A DNA stretch of 64,000 bases from Paroedura picta (lineage: Eukaryota; Chordata; Lepidosauria; Squamata; Gekkonidae): positions 14,123,345 to 14,187,344 of the forward strand of contig NC_135381.1 of the NCBI RefSeq assembly GCF_049243985.1. Direction: 5' to 3'. Shown piece after piece: positions 46,545 through 56,249 of this stretch. Each line of letters starts with the position of its first letter. Positions within the stretch are counted from its first letter, which is position 1. The translations under genes were made by a program, and so were the position numbers. The notes under the pieces were generated by a model. The model ran no database searches. It saw nothing but the letters and a program-made list of their open reading frames with translations, and was not told where the DNA came from.

Positions 46545-46990
46545 CTGACCTGGATAGTCCAGGCATGCCCAATCTTGTCAGATCTTGGAAGTTAAGTAGG
46601 GTAGACCTTGGTTAGTATTGGGGTGTTTAAAAAAAATTAATCTCTATTCAAAATCTCACAAGCAGAACATACACAATCAGATTAAAACTTTTCACCAAAG
46701 TATAGCCAACACCAATATATCCTTGCCGATAAAGCTTCTTTCAAATTATTGTGAAGTTTCAAAGGTCTGCAAAATCATCCGATTCGCAGTCCAGGATGGT
46801 TTCCAAGTCTTTATATGTCTGTTGATATTTTAATCTCTAATAATCGCCGCCAGTCTGGCCATTTCAGAAAGTTCCATGACTTGGTTAGTATTTGAATGGG
46901 AGCCCTCCAAGGAAAACTAGGGTCATGACTCAGGGCCAGGGAATGGCAAACCACCTCTGAACGCCTTTTGCCTAGCAGCTGGACAGTCTT
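46545..46990 (+). mobile_element. 5S rRNA-derived SINE, split by an L1 fragment
   Basis: Left part (cagatcttggaagttaagtag...gttagtatt) ends at 46619; right part resumes at 46880 with the same gttagtatt and continues gaatgggagccctcc and aatggcaaaccacctctgaac. Confidence 0.75.
46620..46879 (-). mobile_element. L1 LINE 3' end, 5' truncated, nested
   Basis: 260 bp bounded by a 13-bp target duplication, cttggttagtatt, at 46607-46619 and 46880-46892. The minus strand encodes a decayed L1 ORF2 C-terminus (MELSEMARLAAIIRD, stop, then IKTWKPSW). Confidence 0.72.
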
Positions 46991-48577
46991 ACGATCTGGC
47001 TACACTAATTACACACCATACAGTAAAAAAATACTCCATCGATTTAACCGAGCTGTGTAGGAGTGCAGTGGTGTACTATGCTTTGCTTTCTTCCCGCAAA
47101 GAACTCAAAAAGTGGAACTCAAAAAGATCTCTTATTGGTGTTCTAGCCAGGCACCATCTTATTTTCATCAGAAGAACTGTATCTCTATATTTCTTTCAGA
47201 CAGCTGGCTGTTTCTACTTCTGTCAGCGCAGCCCTTTTAGTCATGGCTCCCTTGGTCACTTGTGGCAGGGAGAGCTTGCCTGTAGGTGAGCAGGTCGGGA
47301 GGGCTGACTTGATTCTTAAACTTATATGTTTTGAAAGGTGAAACAATAACAAGGTTATGCATGAGCAGGCAGTCAAATGAATGCCTGCAGCCTTGCAGAT
47401 TTTATCTAGAATAGTTTGTTCCTTCCAGGTGTCTTAATTGTTAATGTACGGATCCTCACCATGGAGAATTTTGTGACGTGCTATATCTTTCTGTAGAAAA
47501 ATCTCCAACCCACATATATACAGGTAGTATCTGTTTGTAAATGTAGCGTCTATTCCACCACTTATATCAATGCAGTATCTCTCAGGGCTGTTGTGCTACA
47601 AATAGCGTAATTTAGGCTCTGAATAAGCCCAGTGCTTGTGTATAGGACCTTTGCCACCTTTTGCTAATCCTGTTTAGATTTCTTTTTAAAATTTGAATTG
47701 GGATGTTTTCACCAAAAACTCATATCACTGCCCACAACTCATTTGCTTCTAAAGCTTTTAGCATGCTCCCTTGTTCACATAAAAAGTGACCCATTAAGAG
47801 ATGTGTACATTGCATCTGTTCTGCTAACTCAAACACCAGCAGGTATTGGAGTCTCTGGCCTGTAAGCCCATGGACTTTCATCCCTCTGACATTGTTTATG
47901 TGCCTTCCATTTTATGCTCTTTGGACTGTATGGTGAAGTTTTGGGGTCAGAACACACAGAAAACGACAATGGAAACTATTAGTATGTTAAATGTATTATT
48001 ATGAGCTGCTCAACACTTGTTCATCCACACAGGAACCATCTGGCTAACTTTTAAAAGCAGGTTTGGGGGCATTTGTGAGGTGAGATGGTCTGTTACCTCT
48101 GCTTGTCTAAAAGCCTTGCAAATAAGTCCGCCAGAGTAACTGGTCCTGATGGTTATTAGTTAGCCAAGCGTTTGAGATGAGGGCAGCAGATTTCTTATTC
48201 AGTTCACCACAACTTCCTGGCTGGGTCAGCTGGAATTGATTTGTAATTGCCAGGAGCAAATGGTTACTTAAACAACCATGTTATACCTCTCGTGCAGCTC
48301 CATCTTGAACGATTTTTTTAAACAGCAGAATGTTTCAGTGTCCTTTTGAGATTCCCAATACTTGGGCTTATTCTTTATTCTGTGCATGGTGCAGAATAAC
48401 ATCTTGATGCTACATTTGTCTTCCAGAGTTCAGCTGCTGGCTTGACTTAGTTAGCAGAGGGTGGAAGCTGTCGCATAGCCCGTGTGGCCCACTTTTCCAG
48501 CAGTTTCTGGATTTTCAGCAGTCCGGTTCAATTCTTCAAATGTCAGAAGTTCTGCAGTGTGTGTATAAGGGACTTGA

Positions 48578-48765
48578 GACCCAGCTTGGTGTAGTGGTTA
48601 AGAGGAACGGCCTCTAATCTAAATGACTGGGTTTGATTCCCCCTCTCCTCTGCATGCAGCCAGCTGGGTGACCTTGGGCCAGTCACGGTTCTCTCAGTGC
48701 TCTGGGTAGTAAAAAAAAAAACAGGGTACAAAAAGCAGCTCTTGTTTTCTTCCTGGCTATTGTAG
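48578..48765 (+). mobile_element. Sauria-type tRNA SINE, internally deleted
   Basis: Head acccagcttggtgtagtgg, then gtcacggttctctcagtgctctgg joined directly to tail ggtagtaaaaaaaaaaac. Confidence 0.78.
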
Positions 48766-50130
48766 CTTCTAAGAACATATGAGCAGACCTTGGAGATCTT
48801 GGGGCAGGGAGCCAGTATGAACGGGCCTTGTTCTGATCTGATCAGGGACATTCTAGGGTGCTCCCCTGGTGAAATACCTGGAGGCCTGGTCTGTACATAA
48901 AGTGAAGTAGAATAGATAATGGAATGGGATTGCACCACTGCATTCCGCCCTCCCCCTTTAGAAAACTTTAGTGCAAAGAATTGCATTGTAGGGAATTGGT
49001 GGAGTTAGTCTTGTGTAGCAGCATGAAATATAGCTGCCCTCCTGCAGTTATGGAATCCCTTCTACCACTTCATTCTGCAGCCTGCGAAAGCCAGACCCAA
49101 AGCACTCCAAGGCACGTTTTTAAAAACTGGTGCAGTTTCTCTGGTGGATTTGCTCACATCCCTGTTAAGAACTCCATTTAAAAGTACCAAAAGAGAACTA
49201 GAGGGGGGGAAATAAGCTTGATATTTTCAGATTTCTAGAATGGTTTCCTCTTTGAGGGAGCCTTCCTCGAGGCTCTTCCTCAGAAAGGGTCTGTTTTCTC
49301 CGTAAGCATGAGTGTGCTTCCCTTTAATTACAAAATTGTCACCACGTCTGGTGGCCACTTTCCCAGCCCTGGACTTGGCCTGAAATGCCAGGCATTGATG
49401 TTCTGAAGGGAACTCTCTAACCAGTTCTGCTTCCCTTTTTGATGAAAATGGAACAAGACCTGCTTGTATAATGGTCAGCACAGTTACAAACATATTCAGC
49501 TTGGCTTCTGACTGCCTGAAGTCCTGGACTCCAGCTGTCAGTGGCTCTTCCAAGTCTTTGGAAAGACACATTGTCAGTTCTGCTGCCTGAGATTCTTTTC
49601 ATCTGATATGCCGAGACAGAATCCGGGTAGCGGCACATGTAAAAGCCTCTTCTTCGCCTGTGGGTTTATGGACTTCTGCCCTTGAAAACATAGAAGAAAG
49701 GTGGCTGAAGGTCACACTTGTTAAAAGATATTTCCATGATTTCTTTTGCTGTAGCACATTGGTCATTTGCACAGACTAGGGGATGATCTTGATGCTGTAT
49801 GACAAGGTTGCAGAGATGTTTCCTTGCTGTTAACGCAAAACTTGGCCGTAAGCAGGAGTTTGGGGTGGAGGCCTACTAATATTTGGCTGAGCTCATAAAG
49901 CCGACTTTCATTGAAGGAATGTCTACAATGAGATCATTTTATTTACACTTTCCCATCAGGGTGATGTGGGTTTTTGTTCTGGAACTTCAGTCTTGTATAC
50001 CCTGTCTTTCTTATTACCTCATTTTGCATGTGAAAGTTTATTCTTGATCTTGGAAAAGCAAAGGAAGGGTTGATGCAGAGGGGACTGAAAAGTGCTTGGG
50101 AAGGGTAGCTCTGGGTCAGTTTGGATGTTT

Positions 50131-50680
50131 AATCATAGAATCATAGAGTTGGAAGGGGCCATACAGGCCATCTAGTCCAACCCCCTGCTCAACGCAGGAT
50201 CAGCCCAAAGCATCCTAAAGCATCCAAGAAAAGTGTGTATCCAACCTTTGCTTGAAGACTGCCAGTGAGGGGGAGCTCACCACCTCCTTAGGCAGCCTAT
50301 TCCACTGCTGAACTACTCTGACTGTGAAAAACTTTTTCCTGATATCTAGCCTATATTGTTGTGCTTGTAGTTTAAACCCATTACTGCATGTCCTTTCCTC
50401 TGCAGCCAATGGGAACAGCATCCTGCCCTCCTCCAAGTGACAACCTTTCAAATACTTAAAGAGGGCTAGCATGTCCCCTCTCAACCTCCTTTTCTCCAGG
50501 CTGAACATTCCCAAGTCCCTCAACCTATCTTCATAGGGCTTGGTCCCTTGGCCCCAGATCATCTTCGTCGCTCTCCTCTGTACCCTTTCAATTTTATCTA
50601 CGTCCTTCTTGAAGTGAGGCCTCCAGAACTGCACACAGTACTCCAGGTGTGATCTGACCAGTGCCGTATACATTCCATGC
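50131..50680 (-). mobile_element. CR1 LINE 3' end with well-preserved ORF2 C-terminus
   Basis: Minus-strand open frame (to 50215) reads [65 protein letters not shown] and ends SLAVFKQRLDTHF, the CR1 reverse-transcriptase C-terminus, uninterrupted over about 150 codons. The 3' terminus is aatcatagaatcatagagtt reversed. The youngest-looking LINE copy here. Confidence 0.88.
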
Positions 50681-51095
50681 TCAGCACAGTATTTTTTTTT
50701 ACAAAATGCAGATCGGTTAAAATCGCAGTCTGAAGACCACAAGTTAGCGAACACCAGTAGAGCAGAGGAAAAAATTAGACCCGCATTTTGCATGCCTTCT
50801 GTAAGCGGAATGGCATGAGCAACTAGTTCATTCCCTAAAAAACTTGCAGTATAAATGTTGACAGTGGGACACAGATCATAAGAGCCCTGCTGGATCAAAT
50901 GAAAGATCTAAAGAGCCTGTCCAGCATCTCAGTGATGTGGGTTTTCTGGGAAACTATGAATAGGAAATTTCCCCAGAAAATGGTTGGATTTAAATTTAGA
51001 TAAATATTTAAAATAATGTTAGCAAAAAAAAAAGGCAAATACACCACAGGTGCAGGGATTTGTCCATACTTCATACCCCACATTCAGCCAATTTA

Positions 51096-51167
51096 ATGTA
51101 ATTATTTCCAGCACAGCAGTCCTGGGTTAGGATGTAATTATTTCCAGCACAGCAGTCCTGAGTTAGG
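51096..51167 (+). repeat. 36-bp tandem duplication
   Basis: Units 51096-51131 and 51132-51167 differ at one position (gggtt versus gagtt). Confidence 0.95.
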
Positions 51168-51169
51168 AG

Positions 51170-51275
51170 AGGAGAGAAGTCTCAAAACAGTTTATAATTA
51201 CCTTCCCTCCCTCTCCCCATAGCAGGTGGGACCAAGAGAGCTCTGAGAGAACTGTGACTGGCCCAAGGTCAACTG
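51170..51275 (-). mobile_element. Sauria-type SINE fragment
   Basis: Minus-strand body (cagttctctcagagctctcttgg) and tail; the head is missing. Confidence 0.65.
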
Positions 51276-51373
51276 ATGGGTCCAGGAGACTCCCAGGAGC
51301 ATTACACGGCCCAGGAAGCATGGCCAGATTCCTGAGCCCAAATTGCCTGGGCAAATGGTGGTATCCGCTAGCG

Positions 51374-51787
51374 CAGTGGTCCCCAACCTTTTTATCACTG
51401 GGGACCACTCAACGCTTGACAATTTTACTGAGGCCCGGTGGGGGGGGTAGTTCACTCCTCTACTCTCAACCACTGCCCTAACGCTCTCTGGTCGCTATGG
51501 TAATGTTTAAACATCCCTTCAAAATAAGATACAGACACGCCACAACAATGAACATAAGGAACATTTTATTTTCATGGAAATTTTAACTCATGACAATGAC
51601 AAATCAATGGGAACCCTGAGCTTGTTTCTCTGCAATGAGATTGTCTCCCATCACTCCCACATGGGACTATGACACCCAAAGTGTGTTGTAAAGGGCGGGG
51701 GGGGGGGGAGAAGGCGTCCTTCGCGGCCCACCTCCAATTAGTCGACGGACCACATGTGGTCCGCGGCCCACAGGTTGGGGATCGCTA
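51374..51787. mobile_element. 414-bp hAT element (CAGTGGTCCCCAACC ends)
   Basis: Terminal inverted repeats CAGTGGTCCCCAACC and GGTTGGGGATCGCTA; flanks cgctagcg and cactagca resemble an 8-bp duplication with CTAG centre. The interior could be a remnant of the autonomous parent, but no reliable transposase reading was made. Confidence 0.75.
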
Positions 51788-53202
51788 CACTAGCACATAG
51801 AGCATTTTCAAGGAGGATGCCTGGCCATTGGACTGGCAGCTGACTGAAAGCAAAGTTGACGTTAGAAAACCTTTTATATTGCTGCAAGCTTTCTGTGATG
51901 GCTTTCAAACCATTCAAAACCCAAATTCTACGTCTCTTATTTGCCGGCAGTCAGGCTCCAGTTTTAATCCAGCAAAAGCTTCTGCACCATAGGTATCAAA
52001 ATCTTGAAGACTGTTGACATTTTAAATAGTATATTTAATTGCTTATCATCCATGTGGAGTTTTTCAGTGTAGCAGAGGTTAAAAACACACAAACACACAC
52101 AGAGATCCCTGCCTCCAGTATGCAATAGGTTCATAGTATCCTAAAGCCATCGGCTCACAGCTATAAATCTAGGTATGAAGAAGAAGAAGAAGATTCTTCC
52201 TTCCAGGCGTGTGTTGTCTAAATACCAGGCAGAATTCAGCTGAGCTTGAGGCTGTTCTATTAGGGCAGAGTGCTGGATAATTCAAGTGCCGTTTGAAAGC
52301 CCCCAACTGTTTCAATGCAGCAAGACAATGGAAGGATTTGCCGCAAGGAGTCTCGTGTCCTTAATGGAACTGTGAAATGAGATGCAGCAGTGCAAATAGG
52401 TAGTCCCTGTGCCTTTCAGGACAAAATCGGCAACCAGCATTTCAGTACGGAATTGGCTGTCCTAAATGCAGCAGACAGGCTAGCGCAGGTGAGGGTTTCA
52501 ACTCTTGCTCATTCGCGCTGGTATCAGAAAACATGGATAGCACCATTTACAACGTGCCTGGCTTGTCCATGATGAATTTGATTCTGCTATGCCTTGAAGA
52601 GTGAATGTTTTAAGGACTGCTGATTTGCACCTAGACAGTCCTGTTTTAATCGGTCTCTGGGTTTGTTTTTAGTTTATTGGCTGCTATCTTAATGTGATGG
52701 TTCCTTTTAGGGATACTACCCTTAAGCAGCTGTGCTGGGGAAGTGGCATCCTCAAAAATTTCCAAGCAATGGCTCAAAGACTATGTATTGAACCTGTAAA
52801 TCTGTCTTGTACCTGGTCAGGCCGCTGATTCATTTTTAGCCCAGTATTGTCTACTCCGGTCAAAGGAATGGTTTTCCTGTGATACTATAATTTGTGATGT
52901 GTTTCTCTTCCTGCTACTGAAGTCCTTTTGGAAATGGGGAATAAACCCAAGACCTTCTACATATGTTTGACTGGTAAACTATGGTCCCAACATATTAGAG
53001 TTTTAATGGGTATTTTATAGGGTTTTATTGTTTGGTTTGTTTTTTGTAACCCACCATGAGCTGGTCTCAAAGAGCGGTGGGATATAATCCAATTATTATT
53101 ATTATTAATAATAATAAATAATACAAGGAACTTCCTTGTGCCAAGTCAGTTTTGGGTCCAGCTTGCTCAGTGCTGCCTCCTGTGGCTGAAAGTGGCTCTC
53201 CC

Positions 53203-53372
53203 AATCTGAAGAAGAAGAGTTGGTCTTTTGCTCCCCACTTTTTACTACCCAAAGGAGTCTCAAAGCATCCCTATCTCTCCCCACAACAGACTTCCCTATC
53301 TCTCCCCACAACAGATGCCCTGTGAGGTAGGTGGGGCTGAGAGAGCTCTGAGAGAACTGTGACTCTGTGGCT
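53203..53372 (-). mobile_element. Sauria-type SINE fragment with internal duplication
   Basis: Minus-strand tail and body; a 25-bp segment ccctatctctccccacaacag is repeated in tandem at about 53269-53318. Confidence 0.7.
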
Positions 53373-53920
53373 CTTTGAGGAGTGTAGGCAGAGAGGAGGT
53401 CCCTTAGGTACACTGGGCCCTGACCACGTATGGCCTTGAAGGTGATTACCGGAACTTTTAGCCTGATCCGGAATTTGACTGGTATCTACTGCAGTTGATG
53501 GAGGATGGGCTGGATGTAGGACCTCTTGTCACCGCTTGTCTTTCTGCTACAGTAATTTCAATTTTTGTGGACCTAAATGGCGGCTTGAACAGTCTGCTTT
53601 GAATTAATTTGGACGAGCGTAATGTTGGCTCCAAAGCTTTACAGGCTGCCAGTGTGCTGCAACCACTCCCTGCTTTACCCCACATCTGGTATTGAACTGT
53701 CTCCTGCTGAGGCCCACAGCCCCCTCCCTCTGCGGCCGTAAGGGCCAGAAACGTGTGGGTGAAGGGGGAATAGACAAATCTTTCAATGCTCAGAACGCTG
53801 ATTGAAGTAAGTAAATGAACATGAATAACCGTACACTCTGCACACATGCACTTGTCCCGAGAATCTAGTAACTACAGAGAGCATATCTAAGAGAACCTTT
53901 GTGGGTGCAGTATAATAATG

Positions 53921-54199
53921 AGCCAGTTTGGTGTAGTGGCTAGGAGTGCGGACTTGTAATCTGGCATGCCAGCTTCGATTCTGCGCTCCCCCACATGCAG
54001 CCAGTTGGGTGACCTTGGGCTCGCCATGGCGCTGATAAAACTGTTCTGACCGGGCAGTGATATCAGTGCTCTCTCAGCCTCACCCACCCCACAGGGTGTC
54101 TGTTGTGGGGAGAGGAATGGGAAGGCGACTGTAAGCCGCTTTGAGCCTCCTTTGGGTAGGGAAAAGCGGCATATAAGAACCAACTCTTCTTCTTCTTCT
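53921..54199 (+). mobile_element. Sauria-type tRNA SINE, longer variant, full length
   Basis: Head agccagtttggtgtagtggc, tail ggcatataagaaccaac followed by (TCT)n. One of the best-preserved copies. Confidence 0.85.
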
Positions 54200-54350
54200 T
54201 CATCATTTTATTTTTATAGCCTGCCCTTCCCTAGTAGGCTCAGAATGGGCCACATAGCTGCATACATGCTCACCAGGGGTCCCTTCCCACCCCTTCCAGG
54301 ACCAGCACTGGCCATTCTGGGAGGGGAGATCGACATGACCATATAGGGTC
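54200..54350 (-). mobile_element. L2-like LINE extreme 3' end next to a SINE
   Basis: tttttatagcctgcccttccctagtaggctc, the reversed terminal motif, directly following the SINE at 53921. Confidence 0.45.
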
Positions 54351-54972
54351 GTATAACCTGACAAATGTTTACCAATGCCGAGAAACCCCAGCGTTTCACG
54401 AAGCCCTGGTTGAAGAAGCCTGTTCTAAGGAGAGAGGCTTTGTTGGTGTTTGGGCAGATGTCTCTGACCTAGACAGTTCTCAGTTAAATTTTCAGGTAAG
54501 GAGGCCAGGGCTTTGTTGACGATTTCTTGCAGTATGGGGGCAGTGATGTGACGTTTGCCCAGGCTGGGCTGACAGGCAGCACTTTCTGGCTTCCTATTTT
54601 TGGCACTGGCATGAGAGCAAATTGCCGCTGAGAAGTGGTGTGTACAAGTCTGATTGCACGGGTCTCGTTTTAGTCCCCCCCCCCCCCCATGCAGGGCCAC
54701 TTTGCATGAAGAGTTTCAGGTGTCGGAATCAGCCTAACGATCACAAGCCACATGGGGAATGGTTCCAACTCCCCAGGGAAGTTTTTTTTTTAATCCCTCC
54801 TTTCTTCCGGCACAATATCCAAGCATGGCTCACTCTTAAAAACGTAAGAGCTTGGCTGGGTCCATCTAGTCCAGCCTCCTACTCCATACAGTGGCCAGCC
54901 AGTTGTCCTGGCAGGTCAGCGGAAAGGGCATCAAGATCAAGGCCTTTTCCAATTAAACATATCTATGTGTAA

Positions 54973-55100
54973 ACAGTAACGACTGGGGAAGGCAGTGGCA
55001 AACCACCCCGTATTGAGTCTGCCATGAAAACGCTGGAGGGCGTCACCCCAAGGGTCAGATATGAGTCGGTGCTTGCACAGGGGATACCTTTACCTTTTAT
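54973..55100 (+). mobile_element. Second tRNA-derived SINE family, 5' truncated
   Basis: Plus-strand 3' half only, from aacgactggggaaggcagtgg to the tail atacctttacctttt. Confidence 0.72.
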
Positions 55101-55127
55101 GTGTAACCCTTTCTGCCTTGTTTCCAC

Positions 55128-55520
55128 TCATATCTGTGCTGCATAATATATTTCTGGTAAGGCCTTGAAGGAGGAGCATGCCTCATGGCTTAAGTGCCAC
55201 TCAGCACTTAACACCCACTCAGGGCGGCTGTCCCACCCCTGAGTGCTTCCTCCACCAACCGGCTTGCCTGTCTGTCCAGCAGCCAGCCAATCGCCTTCCG
55301 TCCCCCACCCCTGACCACTCCCTCCTCCTTCCACTTCCCTTTGAGGCTCAGAGGCTGCAGATCCCTGCTGGGTGAGAGCTGCCCCTGCCGGTGAGTTCCC
55401 TACTAGTTGCCTGCAGCCTTTCCAGGTCCTGGGTGGAGGGGGAGGCCATCAGCAGAGTTCTTCCACCCCCCCCCCCCAATCTAGCGCCCGTTGTACTAGT
55501 GAATGCAACAGGCTTGGCCC
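55128..55520 (-). repeat. Unclassified interspersed repeat, copy 2 (longer)
   Basis: Its 55128-55235 part is the reverse complement of 43110-43215. The following GC-rich portion ends in ctagcgcccgttgtactag and may belong to the same unit. Confidence 0.55.
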
Positions 55521-56186
55521 CTTGTAGTTACATATATCTGTTTACATAGCATGTTTAATGCTGACCTTAATGGTCTCCGAGCCTCTGATTCCTGCAGCTG
55601 CAAAGCAACACGGATAGAACATTTAATCTTTCTGGTTTGCAGCCATTTGTGCCGGGAGCGGCTGTGACACCCTGCGGCAGTGAATTCCTGATGTGAACTC
55701 TGTGCAGCATTTTCTGCTCTCTCTCTTGGCATGAGCAAAAGTGGAATAATTTTTGTGCTTTTGGGCCGGGGTCCCTCCAGCTGGTCCTCATAACTGCAAG
55801 GCAACTTGGTGACTTTTATTCGGTGTTGGTCGCTGCTGGATTATTGGATGACTGTTCCTGCCGAGTCTGTTCTTCTGGGAACTCCCCTCCCACGCCCCAT
55901 CGAGGCCAGCAGCTGCCGCTGCCTTCCCTCTGCTGCTGATCCTCCTGTGGAGGAGGGGTTGCAACGTACCTTGTAAGGCGGCCCTGAAAGGAACAGATAA
56001 GGCTCCTCCGTTTGCCAAAGGCACATGCCCTCCGTGGCCTCCACTGTCTCCTCCCCGGGCAGCCTGCCCCTGTCTGCAATTTATCTCCAGGAAGAATAAA
56101 ATGCGTCGTCCTCCTCCTCCTGCAGCTTGAGGATTATCTGGGTGTTAAAGCTTCTGCCTCATTTACCTCTTCTTGCCTCCTTTCAG

Positions 56187-56249
56187 ATACACGCAGCAAG
56201 CCAGAGGCCAAAATGACAGATTCAAAGTACTTCACTACTACTAAGAAAG
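56187..56249 (+). CDS. AP1B1: AP1B1 exon 2 (initiator ATG at 56213)
   Basis: Acceptor cctcctttcag at 56186, 26 nt of 5' UTR, then ATG in context CCAAAATGA. It encodes [12 protein letters not shown] plus one base; donor AAAG|gtaaat. The phase-1 junction to exon 3 gives GEIFELK. Confidence 0.95.

Larger units (their letters stand above)
44645..56186 (+). other. AP1B1: AP1B1 intron 1
   Basis: 11.5 kb without recognised exons. It contains a 5S-SINE split by an L1 fragment, Sauria-type SINEs, a CR1 with an ORF2 remnant, a 414-bp hAT element and an unclassified repeat near 55128-55520. Stretches 45070-46540, 47000-48570, 48770-50130 and 51800-52800 show little beyond possible very old repeats. Confidence 0.8.

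Noticed and set aside
50215-50898. 227-codon minus-strand frame as a host gene
   Set aside because: Its C-terminal two thirds is the CR1 LINE ORF2 end; the N-terminal part is an accidental extension.
52569-52623. C/D-box snoRNA-like pattern (ATGATGA then CTGA) in AP1B1 intron 1
   Set aside because: Human AP1B1 hosts SNORD125, but here there is no terminal stem, no internal C'/D' pair and the spacing is short.
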